Below are positions 53,319 through 63,041 of a stretch of 64,000 nt of DNA, in pieces. The first letter of the stretch is position 1, and each line of letters opens with the position of its first letter. Source of the stretch: Lachnospiraceae bacterium (GTDB lineage: Bacteria; Bacillota; Clostridia; Lachnospirales; Lachnospiraceae); contig JAFTGN010000098.1 in NCBI GenBank assembly GCA_017457865.1, forward strand, positions 111,254 through 175,253, written 5' to 3'. Both the position numbers and the translations under genes were made by a program. The notes beneath the pieces were generated by a model. It searched no databases. It was not told the DNA's origin and saw only the letters and a list, made by a program, of their open reading frames with translations.

Positions 53319-53639
53319 ATGAAACACATCTATTTTACGATCACAGGAACGGATCACTATTTTGGACAGGATTTTTTCAAACCAGACATGAAAGTCACAT
53401 TAGTCAAAGAGCCTGACAATACCTATGATAGAGAAGCGATCAGAGTAGAGCTGAGCGGACTGGGACAAGTGGGTTATGTGGCAAACAGTCCTTTTACTGT
53501 TATGGGAGAAAGTATGAGCGCCGGTCGTATCTATGACAAGATCGGGGACACTGCAGAAGGTTACGTCCTGTATGTTCTTCCCAAGGGTGTCCTGTGCCGT
53601 CTCACCAAAAAGAGTTTATTATCTGCCTCACCACTCTAA
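53319..53639 (+). CDS. HIRAN-domain protein
   Basis: A 106-residue protein that is almost entirely a HIRAN domain (Y-F-T-I-T-G-T-D-H-Y-F-G, then L-V-K-E-P-D-N-T-Y-D-R-E-A-I and G-Q-V-G-Y-V-A-N-S). HIRAN domains bind DNA 3' ends or damaged DNA. Stand-alone forms are common in Clostridia with unknown roles. GAGGAGG precedes the start. Its 3' end overlaps the convergent DUF1848 gene by 12 bp. Confidence 0.85.
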   Translation: MKHIYFTITGTDHYFGQDFFKPDMKVTLVKEPDNTYDREAIRVELSGLGQVGYVANSPFTVMGESMSAGRIYDKIGDTAEGYVLYVLPKGVLCRLTKKSLLSASPL

Positions 53640-54557
53640 TACCATCTGTCCGGTTCCATATGCCACTTGTTTTGCTTCTGTAATCTGATCATCTTCCTGA
53701 AATCCACCAATCAGAAAGGGAGAATCCGGGTTATGTCGTTTCATATTTTCGATCACGACCTGTTTGTCATAATTGGCATAGCAATATCGGCAGAAATGAC
53801 CACAGGTATTATATGCACCAATATCATGCCCCAGCAGACAGCCACATGCCTGTCTGGGGTTTTTGGTTTTCGGTACTGCCAGTTCTGTCCCCACAGCACG
53901 TTCTAAGATGGACTTTGTCATACAACCACTCACATCTACCCCATACTGTGCCAGATCTGTTCCTTCTACACAGCTTCTTACTGTCATTCCATGCTGCTGC
54001 CCAATATGCGCCAAAAACTGCCCAATCTCTGCCCGTTCCTCTGCTGTCACTTCCCGCACTTCTGGAAAGTTCCGTATGGTCTTACTATACAGATCTACAA
54101 AGCTAATGACCACTTGATCCGTATATCCCTGTAATGTTTCCGCCATTTCTGCAAAAATCTCCTTATGGTAAGCAAGTGTATACCTTTCGGTAATAAAGAT
54201 TGGATCATACCGCCAGCTGATTGCCTTGTGCCCCACAATGTCAGATAACTGCCGGAACGATTCCATCACCCGTCTGTAATCCGGCACATTTGGTTCAATT
54301 TCTTTCCCATAAGGCGTAATGGTCACAAACCAAAACTGGCGAAAGGCCGCAATTTCTTCCATATAAAGCAACATTGGAGCTGGATTTTTGGTACAAAAAG
54401 CCAGCACGTCCACCACATCTGGTGCCAGACGATATCTGGTCACCTGACTTGGAAAATAAGGATTGCGCACCAACACATATCCCTCTCGTATTCGATTACA
54501 AAACCATTTGCTGTAATAAGCCGGAATATCTGTCCGCATACCAGTGTTTAGAATCAT
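53628..54557 (-). CDS. DUF1848 iron-sulfur protein
   Basis: A 309-residue protein of the DUF1848 family. The C-terminal third carries a spore-photoproduct-lyase-like cysteine motif (C-G-C-L-L-G-H-D, C-G-H-F-C-R-Y-C-Y-A-N) suited to a [4Fe-4S] cluster. The central part has radical-SAM-barrel-like strands (V-V-I-S-F-V-D-L-Y). The function is unproven, with a DNA or nucleotide repair-like reaction sometimes suggested. Confidence 0.85.
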   Translation of the reverse strand: MILNTGMRTDIPAYYSKWFCNRIREGYVLVRNPYFPSQVTRYRLAPDVVDVLAFCTKNPAPMLLYMEEIAAFRQFWFVTITPYGKEIEPNVPDYRRVMESFRQLSDIVGHKAISWRYDPIFITERYTLAYHKEIFAEMAETLQGYTDQVVISFVDLYSKTIRNFPEVREVTAEERAEIGQFLAHIGQQHGMTVRSCVEGTDLAQYGVDVSGCMTKSILERAVGTELAVPKTKNPRQACGCLLGHDIGAYNTCGHFCRYCYANYDKQVVIENMKRHNPDSPFLIGGFQEDDQITEAKQVAYGTGQMVLEW

Positions 54558-54573
54558 AAGACAGTTCCTTTCT

Positions 54574-54739
54574 ATTTCAATCTACACACGTCTTTCGGGG
54601 TGCGACAGTATATCCTTTTTCATATAACTCATGCATCTCACATTTCAATCCACGCTCCCACGAAGGGAGCGACATTTTGTATTAACGTTGATCAATGATC
54701 GTGTTGTATTTCAATCCACGCTCCCACAAAGGGAGCGGC
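54574..54739 (-). CRISPR. Relic type I-C CRISPR array (3 repeats, 2 spacers)
   Basis: Two near-identical 32-bp repeats (54642-54673, 54708-54739) begin ATTTCAATCCACGCTCCCAC on the plus strand. A degenerate 33-bp repeat is at 54574-54606. Spacers are 35 bp (54607-54641) and 34 bp (54674-54707). The ATTTCAATCCACGC ending and 32-bp length are typical of subtype I-C repeats, transcribed on the minus strand. No cas gene is in the window, and the outer repeat is decayed. Confidence 0.85.
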
Positions 54740-54783
54740 TGCAAAACTGTACTGCTTCATACTGTTTCCCTGATTATAGCACA

Positions 54784-54811
54784 TAAGCTGTCCCATAATC
54801 AGGACAGCTTA
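54784..54811. terminator. Hairpin after pdxT
   Basis: TAAGCTGTCC / GGACAGCTTA, a perfect 10-bp stem with an 8-nt loop, lies 20 bp past the pdxT stop. There is no clear T-run, so termination is probable only by position. Confidence 0.55.
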
Positions 54812-54830
54812 CATTGTTGATACCTATTTT

Positions 54831-55409
54831 TTATTCGCTTGCCTTCCTCCCCTCCACCAGTTCCACAAAATACCGATGAATTCGATCATCCTCTCCCAGT
54901 TCCGGGTGAAATGCCAGTCCGATCTGGTTCTGGTATTGCACTGCTACGATTTTGTCATCCACCGTTCCCAGCACGTTCACCCCATCCCTGACTGATACGA
55001 TATACGGTGCTCGGATGAAGGTCATAGGAAAAGGTCCAAAGCCTTCCAGATGTTGAGTGGTTTCAAAACTGCCCAACTGCCTTCCATAGGCATTTCGCCG
55101 CACTGTTACCGGCAGTGTGCCAAAATAACAATTGTCATCATTTTCTATTTCTTCTGACAGCAGAATCAGTCCGGCGCAGGTAGCCAGTACAGGAATCCCA
55201 CTTGCAATTTTTTCTTTTAATGAATCAAATAGATCCAACTCTCGTAACAGCTTTCCCTGAACCGTACTTTCTCCACCTGGCAGGATGATGCCGTCTATCT
55301 CCTGAAGATCTGACTTGCTGCGCAGTTCTATGCATTCATATCCCAGTTCCTGGATGATTCTCTCATGTTCAATGAAAGCACCCTGTACTGCTAATACACC
55401 GATTTTCAT
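54831..55409 (-). CDS. pdxT: Pyridoxal 5'-phosphate synthase glutaminase subunit
   Basis: A 192-residue class I glutamine amidotransferase that supplies ammonia to PdxS. The nucleophile region is L-A-T-C-A-G-L, G-G-E-S-T is near residue 47, and the H-P-E-L catalytic motif is near the C-terminus. It lies 4 bp after pdxS. PLP made here serves the several PLP enzymes encoded in this window. Confidence 0.97.
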   Translation of the reverse strand: MKIGVLAVQGAFIEHERIIQELGYECIELRSKSDLQEIDGIILPGGESTVQGKLLRELDLFDSLKEKIASGIPVLATCAGLILLSEEIENDDNCYFGTLPVTVRRNAYGRQLGSFETTQHLEGFGPFPMTFIRAPYIVSVRDGVNVLGTVDDKIVAVQYQNQIGLAFHPELGEDDRIHRYFVELVEGRKASE

Positions 55410-55413
55410 CTCA

Positions 55414-56289
55414 TCATTGCCCCCGTTCTTCCATGATCAGTTTGATTTCCTGTTCATTGATACCGACCATGGCCTCTCCAAGGTCCTCTGACAAAGCCGC
55501 GATCAGTTTGGCGTCTGTATAATTGGTAACTGCTTTTACAATGGCATTGGCACGCTTTTCCGGATCTCCGGATTTAAAGATTCCAGAACCCACAAATACA
55601 CCCTCTGCACCCAGCTGCATCATCAACGCTGCATCTGCCGGAGTGGCCACACCTCCTGCTGCAAAATTCACCACCGGAAGCTTTCCATTTTCATGTACAT
55701 ATGCCACCAGTTCATAAGGCACACGCAGTTCCTTTGCCGCTTCAAACAATTCATCCTTCCGCATGGAAGTCAGCTTTGCAATTTCTGCATTCATTTTTCT
55801 CATATGCCGCACTGCCTGGACGATATCACCGGTTCCCGGTTCGCCTTTGGTACGAATCATGGAAGCACCTTCATTGATTCTACGAAGGGCCTCTCCCAAA
55901 TCTCTGGCACCGCATACAAATGGAACTTTAAATTCTCTCTTGTTGATGTGGTACACATCATCTGCCGGGGAAAGTACCTCCGATTCGTCTATATAATCAA
56001 TTTCAATTGCCTCTAAAATCTGAGCTTCCACAAAATGTCCAATCCGGCATTTTGCCATGACCGGTATGCTGACTGCCTCCTGGATGCCACGGATCATTTT
56101 CGGGTCACTCATGCGGGATACGCCCCCTGCTGCACGGATGTCTGCCGGAATCCGTTCCAGAGCCATCACAGCGCATGCCCCTGCCTGTTCGGCAATCTTT
56201 GCCTGCTCAGGTGTGGTCACATCCATAATCACACCACCCTTTAACATCTGCGCCAGTCCTTTGTTCAAATCATATTGTGTGTTGCTCAT
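55414..56289 (-). CDS. pdxS: Pyridoxal 5'-phosphate synthase subunit PdxS
   Basis: A 291-residue TIM-barrel enzyme that builds PLP from ribose-5-phosphate, glyceraldehyde-3-phosphate and ammonia. It shows G-G-V-I-M-D-V at the start, the catalytic K-C-R-I-G-H segment, K-G-E-P-G-T-G-D near residue 150 and the phosphate loop [10 protein letters not shown]. The ATG at 56289 has AAGGAGG upstream. Confidence 0.97.
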   Translation of the reverse strand: MSNTQYDLNKGLAQMLKGGVIMDVTTPEQAKIAEQAGACAVMALERIPADIRAAGGVSRMSDPKMIRGIQEAVSIPVMAKCRIGHFVEAQILEAIEIDYIDESEVLSPADDVYHINKREFKVPFVCGARDLGEALRRINEGASMIRTKGEPGTGDIVQAVRHMRKMNAEIAKLTSMRKDELFEAAKELRVPYELVAYVHENGKLPVVNFAAGGVATPADAALMMQLGAEGVFVGSGIFKSGDPEKRANAIVKAVTNYTDAKLIAALSEDLGEAMVGINEQEIKLIMEERGQ

Positions 56290-56316
56290 CAAACCATCCT
56301 CCTTATTTTGAATATA

Positions 56317-56345
56317 CGTAACTGCAAAGTTACGAAGCAGTTACG
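56317..56345. repeat. Inverted repeat upstream of pdxS
   Basis: CGTAACTGC / GCAGTTACG, a perfect 9-bp stem with an 11-nt loop that itself contains GTTACG. It lies in the pdxS leader and resembles the outer arms of the palindromic element at 10052-10185. Confidence 0.7.
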
Positions 56346-56403
56346 AATGGACTTATGATAGCGCACATTTGACCATATTAAAATAGCCAATATGATTATT
56401 TTT

Positions 56404-56775
56404 TTAATGGTCAGATTGAAAATCTGTCACCACATACCCTGCTTGTATCACTGCCTGCCGCAGAGCAGTCTCATCCGGCGGCGTCTTAAGCCGTACTTTT
56501 GCACGGTGATTGCTGATGTCTACCTTTGCCCAGACACCCTCTTGTGCATCCAATGCATTTTCCACACGGCGGGCGCAATTTTCACAGGTCATACCTGCTA
56601 TTGTCAATTCCACCAGATACGGATAGTGAGACGGATTCCGGTCTTTGACTACACGTTTCTTTTCCACTGCCTGATGTTCCCCGCAACAGCCGCCACCATA
56701 CTTCATTTTCCGGTACACAGATCGAACCGCCCATGCAAGGATTGCAGCCAGTCCCATAACCAGTATATACTCCAT
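56404..56775 (-). CDS. Membrane-anchored heavy-metal-associated domain protein
   Basis: A 123-residue protein: an N-terminal membrane helix (residues 3-20), a short linker with C-C-G, and a C-terminal HMA domain (about 50-120) with the metal motif M-T-C-E-N-C. The ATG at 56775 overlaps the stop of the upstream Cys-rich protein (TAATG). In the feo operon it may handle iron or copper at the membrane. HMA domains usually bind soft or transition metals, so the link with iron is notable. Confidence 0.8.
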   Translation of the reverse strand: MEYILVMGLAAILAWAVRSVYRKMKYGGGCCGEHQAVEKKRVVKDRNPSHYPYLVELTIAGMTCENCARRVENALDAQEGVWAKVDISNHRAKVRLKTPPDETALRQAVIQAGYVVTDFQSDH

Positions 56776-56930
56776 TATTTCATGCTTCCTCCCATACCAC
56801 AGTTTTGGCTGCAGCCGGCACAGTTTCCGCAGCAGTTCCTGCCCTGCTTTTTCGTCTTCACGCACTGCCACACAGCCCATCCCACTACTGCAGTCAGCAT
56901 GACAACCAACAAAATATCCCATACACTCAT
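56775..56930 (-). CDS. FeoB-associated Cys-rich membrane protein
   Basis: A 51-residue protein with one membrane helix (MSVWDILLVVMLTAVVGWAV) and a cysteine-rich tail (N-C-C-G-N-C-A-G-C-S-Q-N-C). This is the standard small partner found after feoB in Clostridia. The ATG at 56930 is chosen because the longer frame overlaps feoB. Its exact role in ferrous iron uptake is unknown. Confidence 0.88.
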   Translation of the reverse strand: MSVWDILLVVMLTAVVGWAVWQCVKTKKQGRNCCGNCAGCSQNCGMGGSMK

Positions 56931-56977
56931 ATGCCGCTCCTTTTTTAAATGCATGATCAGGAAATTGCACAATGGCA

Positions 56978-59350
56978 TCACCCTGCCATGCCCAGTAACA
57001 ATCCGATCAAACGTACACCAAATGCCGCAATCCATGCCACCACGCATTGCCATACTACTAGGCTCACTGCCCACTTGGTGCCAAGCTCCCGCTTCACAGA
57101 TGCCACTGCTGCCACACAAGGGGTATACAGCAGAGAAAATACCAGCAGGGATGCTGCTGCCAGTGAACTCATGGCAGTGGACACACTTCCGCCAAACAGG
57201 ATTTCCAAGGTAGATACCACGCTTTCCTTTGCCATAAATCCACTGATCAGAGAGGTGCAGATACGCCAGTCGCCTAGTCCCAGAGGCTGCATGGCAGGTG
57301 CCAGCACACCGGAAATGAGAGCTAGAATGCTGTTTTTGGAATCCTCTACAATATTCAGATGAATATCAAAACTCTGCAGGAACCATACCACGATGGTTGC
57401 GATCAGAATGACAGAAAATGCCTTCTGCAGGAAATCCTTTGCCTTTTCCCACAAAAGCTGCGCCACATTTTTTGCACCCGGCATCCGGTAATTGGGCAGT
57501 TCCATGACAAAGGGTGCTGCCTCACCACGGAACAGTGTCCCTTTGTATAAGAATGCCACAACAATTCCCAGGATGATCCCCATCAGATACAGACCGATCA
57601 TAATGAGTGCCTTGTGCTTCGGGAAGAACACATTGACAAAAAACGCATAAATGGGCAGTTTTGCGGTACAGCTCATAAATGGTGTCAGCAAAATGGTCAT
57701 CTTTCTGTCACGCTCACTTGGCAGTGTTCTAGTGGACATCACTGCCGGTACGGTACAACCAAATCCGATGAGCATCGGCACAATGCTTCGTCCGGATAAG
57801 CCAATCTTCCGCAGTAATTTGTCCATAAAAAATGCCACACGGGCAATATAGCCGCTGTCTTCCAACAACGACAGGAAGAAAAACAACGTCACAATGATCG
57901 GCAGGAAGCTCAGCACACTTCCCACACCGGCAAACATACCATCAATGATCAGTCCATGAATGGCTTCATTCACATTGACCGCCGTCAGTGCTTTGTCCGT
58001 CACCTCAGTCAGCAGATCAATGCCCGTTTCCAACAATCCCTGCAGCCATGCACCGATTACGTTGAATGTCAGCCAGAACACTGCCGCCATAATGCCGATA
58101 AATGCAGGTATGGCAGTATATTTTCCGGTGAGAATCTGATCCATCTTCTGGCTGCGAATCCGCTCTTTGCTTTCTCTTGGCTTTTTCACAGTCTTTTCGC
58201 ACACCTTCTGGATAAAAGCAAACCGCATATCTGCAATGGCAGCGCTTCGGTCCAGTTCCCGCTCTGTTTCCATCTGGACAATGATATGTTCCATCATCTC
58301 CTGTTCGTTTTGATCTAACATGAGCTGGGAATCAATCAGCGTATCTCCCTCAATCACTTTACTGGCTGCAAACCGAACCGGAATGCCTGCGCGTACTGCG
58401 TGGTCTTCGATCAAATGACTGATTCCATGGAGGCAGCGGTGTACTGCGCCTTGATGATCTTTCTCATCACAGAAATCCTGACGCAATGGCTTTTCCTGAT
58501 AATAGGCCACATGCAGCGCATGTTCAATCAATTCCGCTACACCGGAATTTTTGGCTGCTGAAATGGGCACCACCGGAACCCCCAGCATGGCTTCCATCTC
58601 ATTTACATCGATGGTTCCCCCATTGGCAGTGACCTCATCCATCATGTTCAGCGCCACTACCATGGGCACATCCATTTCCAGCAGCTGCATGGTCAGATAC
58701 AGGTTTCGCTCAATATTTGTGGCATCTACAATGTTGATGATCGCCTTGGGCTTTTCCTGGAGCACAAAATTACGGGATACAATTTCCTCGCTACTGTATG
58801 GAGACATAGAATAAATGCCCGGCAGGTCTGTTACCAATGTATTGGGATGCCCTTTAATCGAACCATCCTTTCTGTCCACTGTCACACCCGGAAAGTTCCC
58901 TACATGCTGGTTGGCTCCTGTCAGCTGATTAAACAACGTGGTCTTGCCACAGTTCTGATTCCCCACCAGTGCAAAGGTCAGTATCGTTCCTTCCGGCAAC
59001 GGATTTCCGCTTCCCTTTGGATGAAACTTCCCCCCTTCTCCCAAACCGGGATGTGCCGTTTTCTTCTTTGCCTGTTTCTTTTCTTCTGCCTGTACCACTG
59101 TTGTCTTTCTATCTTCCTTCTTCTCTGCAACCGGCTCAATCTGAATCTGCGCCGCATCTGCCAGGCGAAGGGTCAACTCATAGCCGTGGATTTTCACCTC
59201 TACCGGATCTCCCATAGGAGCATATTTCACCACGGTCACTTCCGTTCCCGGTATCATGCCCATATCCAGAAAATGCTGTCTTAAGGCACCCTGACCTCCC
59301 ACAGAAGAAATGACAGCGCTTTTTCCAATTCCCAATTCTTTTAATGTCAT
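56978..59350 (-). CDS. feoB: Ferrous iron transporter FeoB with fused FeoA domain
   Basis: A 790-residue inner-membrane Fe(II) transporter. Residues 1-75 are a FeoA (SH3-like) domain fused to FeoB. A charged linker rich in K/E leads to the G domain, with G1 G-N-Q-N-C-G-K-T (130-137), D-L-P-G and N-M-M-D. The C-terminal half has the membrane helices with the Gate motifs (around G-F-G-C-T-V-P-A and F-M-S-C-T-A-K-L-P). FeoA stimulates the G protein, so the fusion fixes their ratio. It is followed by two small membrane partners. Confidence 0.96.
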   Translation of the reverse strand: MTLKELGIGKSAVISSVGGQGALRQHFLDMGMIPGTEVTVVKYAPMGDPVEVKIHGYELTLRLADAAQIQIEPVAEKKEDRKTTVVQAEEKKQAKKKTAHPGLGEGGKFHPKGSGNPLPEGTILTFALVGNQNCGKTTLFNQLTGANQHVGNFPGVTVDRKDGSIKGHPNTLVTDLPGIYSMSPYSSEEIVSRNFVLQEKPKAIINIVDATNIERNLYLTMQLLEMDVPMVVALNMMDEVTANGGTIDVNEMEAMLGVPVVPISAAKNSGVAELIEHALHVAYYQEKPLRQDFCDEKDHQGAVHRCLHGISHLIEDHAVRAGIPVRFAASKVIEGDTLIDSQLMLDQNEQEMMEHIIVQMETERELDRSAAIADMRFAFIQKVCEKTVKKPRESKERIRSQKMDQILTGKYTAIPAFIGIMAAVFWLTFNVIGAWLQGLLETGIDLLTEVTDKALTAVNVNEAIHGLIIDGMFAGVGSVLSFLPIIVTLFFFLSLLEDSGYIARVAFFMDKLLRKIGLSGRSIVPMLIGFGCTVPAVMSTRTLPSERDRKMTILLTPFMSCTAKLPIYAFFVNVFFPKHKALIMIGLYLMGIILGIVVAFLYKGTLFRGEAAPFVMELPNYRMPGAKNVAQLLWEKAKDFLQKAFSVILIATIVVWFLQSFDIHLNIVEDSKNSILALISGVLAPAMQPLGLGDWRICTSLISGFMAKESVVSTLEILFGGSVSTAMSSLAAASLLVFSLLYTPCVAAVASVKRELGTKWAVSLVVWQCVVAWIAAFGVRLIGLLLGMAG

Positions 59351-59395
59351 AGAACTTCCTCTTTTCTAATACTTTCTAGTAGAAACTTTTTATCA

Positions 59396-59430
59396 GAAGA
59401 AAAACAGCTGTTCTCATACAGCCGTTTTTT
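59396..59430 (-). terminator. Terminator after the MarR gene
   Basis: On the minus strand AAAACGGCTGT pairs with ACAGCTGTTTT, followed by TTCTTCT. It sits between the regulator and feoB and could act as an attenuator. The palindrome TTTCTAGTAGAAA (59375-59390 area) between it and feoB is a candidate operator. Confidence 0.75.
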
Positions 59431-59867
59431 TACATAGATGAAATCTGTCCACTGTCTACCATGGTCAGGATGTGCTTAATCAGCCGTAACAGTTGTTCCG
59501 CTTCTTCCCCACCCAGTGCTTCCAAAATCGCCCTGTGCGCTTCTACCATTTCAGCATAGCTTTGATCTGCATACGCCCGTCCCTCCTCTGTCAGAAGGAT
59601 ACGTGCTTTCCGCTGATCTTCTGCATCTTTTCGACGCTCCACCAGTTTCTTTTGTTCCATCTTTTTTAAGATATTTGCCACTCTGCCAGGACTTAGATGA
59701 AAATGCTGAATCACATCCGTAGAAAAGGTTTCCTGCCCTCGCTGATACAGCCACAGCACCACACCATCTTCTCCTCTGGCAGATATCCCATCTAACATCT
59801 GATTCATCGCACCTGCATAGCGAATATGTAACTGGCACAATTCTTCTGACATCTGTGTGAAATTCAT
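59430..59867 (-). CDS. MarR family transcriptional regulator
   Basis: A 145-residue MarR-type winged-helix dimer (D-V-I-Q-H-F-H-L-S-P-G-R-V-A-N-I recognition region, wing D-A-E-D-Q-R-K-A). The ATG at 59867 fits AGGGGG; upstream in-frame ATGs are too close to that site. Lying directly ahead of feoB on the same strand, it is the likely regulator of iron uptake. Confidence 0.9.
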   Translation of the reverse strand: MNFTQMSEELCQLHIRYAGAMNQMLDGISARGEDGVVLWLYQRGQETFSTDVIQHFHLSPGRVANILKKMEQKKLVERRKDAEDQRKARILLTEEGRAYADQSYAEMVEAHRAILEALGGEEAEQLLRLIKHILTMVDSGQISSM

Positions 59868-59904
59868 TTCCATCCCCCTCAATCAGTTTCTACCACTATA
59901 AGTT

Positions 59905-59933
59905 ATCTTAGACTAACCCAAAGTGTTTGTCAA
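59905..59933 (-). promoter_or_regulatory. Promoter of the MarR/feo operon
   Basis: Minus-strand TTGACA (59928-59933), 17-bp spacer, TAAGAT (59905-59910). TTAGTCTAA overlaps the -10 box and could be the MarR-protein site. Confidence 0.65.
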
Positions 59934-60016
59934 CCCTTTTTGAGAAAAATTTGTCGAAAAGAGGCAGCCAAATTCATGACCGCCTCCTGTGATTCTTTTT
60001 TCTATGTCTTTACAGA

Positions 60017-60271
60017 TTACTTGCGAAACAATGAAAATCCTTTCTTCTCATAAGGCTCTGTCTTCACACCCAGCACCTTGTATCCGGTGCTGTCGATTGC
60101 CTCTTTCAGCTTTTCCTCATCCAGCGGTTCTTCTGCAATGATTTCTGTCTGTCCCTTGCTGTGGGAAGAAGTGACCTTTTTTACTTCAAACACTTTGCGG
60201 ATTGCATCATTCACATGTGCCTCACACATGCCACACATCATTCCGTCTACGTCTAATGTCATTTTTACCAT
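60017..60271 (-). CDS. Copper chaperone-like HMA protein
   Basis: An 84-residue single HMA domain with the metal motif M-M-C-G-M-C-E-A-H-V near residue 11 and a basic C-terminal tail. It resembles CopZ-type chaperones and the C-terminal HMA domain of the CopA encoded upstream (both have M-M-C-x-x-C-E-A). It would carry Cu(I) to CopA. Confidence 0.88.
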   Translation of the reverse strand: MVKMTLDVDGMMCGMCEAHVNDAIRKVFEVKKVTSSHSKGQTEIIAEEPLDEEKLKEAIDSTGYKVLGVKTEPYEKKGFSLFRK

Positions 60272-60308
60272 TTTTATTCCTCTTTTCTATTTGGTTTGTT
60301 TATAAAAT

Positions 60309-60415
60309 AATTGTAAACTTTTTTAAACTGAGCGAAACAGCCTGTCCATCAAAAATTCTCACTAAAAATCTCTGTAGTTTAAAGAAAGACGTTCCGTATC
60401 ATAAATTTCGCAATT
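60309..60415. repeat. Short MITE-like element between copA and the chaperone gene
   Basis: 107 bp bounded by imperfect inverted ends (AATTGTAAACTT / AAATTTCGCAATT). Its two ends match those of the 334-bp element at 63042-63375: AACAGCCTG-CATCAAAAATT on the left, CGTTC-GTATCATA-TTTCGCAATT on the right. It has no coding capacity and appears to be an internally deleted copy. Confidence 0.75.
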
Positions 60416-60460
60416 GTCTGCAACCTTACAATCCGGCAGACAATCTTGTTTCTAAGGATA

Positions 60461-63010
60461 TTACATATTAGTAATCTTCTTCACTTTATATTCCTGCTCC
60501 TCGACTGCCTGTTTCAGCACGGCATCCTCCACCGGCTGGGTCATAGATACGATGGCTGTGCCTGTTTCATGGCTGACCACTGCCTGTGTCACTTCCGGCA
60601 ATGCCTCTAGCGCCTTCTTCACACGGGCCTCACAGTGTGCACACATCATTCCCTTGATCTGCATGGTTTTCTGAATGGTGCCTTCTGCATTCTCGCCTTC
60701 TCCAGACGAATCCAGAGAAAGGGAAACAGGATGCTTGATGGGCCGGTCTTTTTCTGCATTACGAATCTGGAACAGATTCAGACGAAGTGCGTTGGATACC
60801 ACACAGAAACTAGACAAACTCATAGCCAGTGCACCAAACATGGGATTCAATGTCCAGCCAAAAATCGGAATCCACACACCTGCTGCCAACGGGATGCCGA
60901 TCACATTATAAAAGAATGCCCAAAATAGGTTCTGGTGAATATTTCGCAGAGTGGCACGACTCAATCGGATTGCTGCCGGTACATCACTGAGTCTGCTCTT
61001 CATCAGCACCACATCTGCCGCATCAATGGCAATGTCTGTACCTGCACCGATGGCGATTCCCATATCTGCTCTGGTCAATGCCGGTGCATCGTTGATACCG
61101 TCTCCTACCATAGCAACCTTTCCCTGCTCCTTCAGACGGCGGATCACGCTTTCCTTTCCCTCCGGCAGTACACCGGCAATCACATGGTCTACACCGGCCT
61201 GTGCGCCGATTGCCCTGGCAGTCCGTTCATTGTCCCCGGTCAGCATCACCACACGAATGCCCATGTTTTGCATCTCTTTCACTGCCTGTGGACTGTCTTC
61301 CTTGATCACATCTGCCACCGCAATGATACCGGAGAGCACGCCGTTCTTTGCAAAAAACAGCGGTGTCTTTCCTTCTTCTGCCAGACCTTCTGCCTGTCTC
61401 TGCAGTTTCTCAGGTACAGTCACCTGACTACTGACAAATTTCATACTGCCTCCAAGCAGTGTACCATCTGCCACAGATGCCTGCAAGCCATTGCCCGGCA
61501 GTGCCTGGAAGTCGCTGATTTCTGTAAGGGAAAGCTTCTGTTCCTCCTGCTGTTCCATGATGGCCTTTGCCAGTGGATGCTCGCTACGCTGTTCCAGAGA
61601 GGCTGCTTCTGCAAGCAACTGGGCTTCACTGTATCCATTTGCCGGCAAAACATTCGTGACCTTTGGGGTTCCGCTTGTAATGGTACCGGTCTTATCCAAT
61701 GCCACGATCTGCACTCTGCCTGCTTCCTCTAAAGATACTGCGGTCTTAAACAGGATTCCATGTTTCGCTCCCACTCCGTTGCCTACCATGATGGCAACCG
61801 GTGTGGCAAGTCCCAACGCACAGGGACAGCTGATGACCAGCACAGAAATACCTCTTGCCAGCGCATATCCCACTGTCTGTCCTGCAAGCAGCCATACCAG
61901 TGTGGTCACCACTGCAATGGCAATGACCACCGGTACAAACACGCCGGATACTTTATCTGCAATCTTGGCAATGGGTGCCTTGGTGGCAGCCGCATCACTG
62001 ACCATTTTGATGATCTGAGAAAGTGTAGTATCTTCTCCTACTCTTGTGGCTTCACACTTGAGAAAGCCGGACTGGTTGATGGTAGCAGCAGATACCAGAT
62101 CTCCCCGGGTCTTATCCACCGGAATACTTTCTCCTGTCAATGCGGCTTCATTGACGGCACTGCTGCCTTCTAAAATCCGCCCGTCTACCGGAATATTTTC
62201 TCCGGGACGCACCACAAACATGTCACCTTTTTGTACCTGCTCAATGGAAATGGTTTCTTCTGCTCCGTTTCGCAGGACCACTGCGGTCTTGGGTGCCAGT
62301 TTCATCAGGCTTTTCAGTGCATCGGTGGTCTTTCCTTTGGAACGTGCCTCAAGCATCTTCCCCACTGTAATCAGGGTCAAAATCATGGCCGCAGATTCAA
62401 AATAGAAATCCATCATGTATGCCATGACGGCTTCTGTATTGCCATCCACCTGTGCTCTGGTCATGGCAAACAGCACATACACACTCCACACAAAGGATGC
62501 CATAGACCCCATTGCCACAAGGGTATCCATGTTTGGAGAACGATGCCACAAACTCTTAAAACCGCTGATGAAAAACTTCTGGTTGATCACCATGACGATG
62601 GCTGCCAGAATCATCTGCACCAGTCCCATTGCCACATGATTGTCCCGAAACCATGCAGGCAGGGGCCAGTTCCACATCATATGCCCCATGGAAACATACA
62701 TCAAAATTAACAAAAATCCCACGGATGCAATAAGCCTTCTCTTTAATATCGGCGTCTCCTGATCCTCTAAAGCAGATGCCTCTGTCAAAGCTCCTCCTGT
62801 CCGTTTTTCTGCTCCTTTTAAAGAAGCCCCATACCCCGCCTGCTCCACTGCGGAAATGATGACCTGCGGATCTACACTGCCTTCCACTCCCATAGAATTG
62901 GTCAACAAACTGACCGAACAGGAAGTGACACCCGGCACCTTCGACACCGCCTTTTCCACTCTGGCAGAGCAGGCGGCACAGCTCATACCGGTTACATTGT
63001 ACTGTTCCAT
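60461..63010 (-). CDS. copA: Copper-exporting P1B-type ATPase
   Basis: An 849-residue Cu(I) exporter. The N-terminal HMA has M-S-C-A-A-C. Membrane helices carry the C-P-C motif (S-C-P-C-A-L-G). The phosphorylation site is D-K-T-G-T-I-T, with G-D-G-I-N-D-A-P-A and the HP motif S-E-H-P-L in the ATP-binding domain. Unusually a second HMA domain (M-M-C-A-H-C) is at the extreme C-terminus. The ATG at 63010 follows GAGGAG; the upstream in-frame start is unlikely. Confidence 0.96.
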   Translation of the reverse strand: MEQYNVTGMSCAACSARVEKAVSKVPGVTSCSVSLLTNSMGVEGSVDPQVIISAVEQAGYGASLKGAEKRTGGALTEASALEDQETPILKRRLIASVGFLLILMYVSMGHMMWNWPLPAWFRDNHVAMGLVQMILAAIVMVINQKFFISGFKSLWHRSPNMDTLVAMGSMASFVWSVYVLFAMTRAQVDGNTEAVMAYMMDFYFESAAMILTLITVGKMLEARSKGKTTDALKSLMKLAPKTAVVLRNGAEETISIEQVQKGDMFVVRPGENIPVDGRILEGSSAVNEAALTGESIPVDKTRGDLVSAATINQSGFLKCEATRVGEDTTLSQIIKMVSDAAATKAPIAKIADKVSGVFVPVVIAIAVVTTLVWLLAGQTVGYALARGISVLVISCPCALGLATPVAIMVGNGVGAKHGILFKTAVSLEEAGRVQIVALDKTGTITSGTPKVTNVLPANGYSEAQLLAEAASLEQRSEHPLAKAIMEQQEEQKLSLTEISDFQALPGNGLQASVADGTLLGGSMKFVSSQVTVPEKLQRQAEGLAEEGKTPLFFAKNGVLSGIIAVADVIKEDSPQAVKEMQNMGIRVVMLTGDNERTARAIGAQAGVDHVIAGVLPEGKESVIRRLKEQGKVAMVGDGINDAPALTRADMGIAIGAGTDIAIDAADVVLMKSRLSDVPAAIRLSRATLRNIHQNLFWAFFYNVIGIPLAAGVWIPIFGWTLNPMFGALAMSLSSFCVVSNALRLNLFQIRNAEKDRPIKHPVSLSLDSSGEGENAEGTIQKTMQIKGMMCAHCEARVKKALEALPEVTQAVVSHETGTAIVSMTQPVEDAVLKQAVEEQEYKVKKITNM

Positions 63011-63041
63011 AAACTGTCTCCTCTCATGATTTTCCACTCAT

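Noticed and set aside
54574-54606. First CRISPR repeat as an independent inverted repeat or terminator
   Set aside because: Its position, length and ATTTCAATC end fit a decayed CRISPR repeat better.
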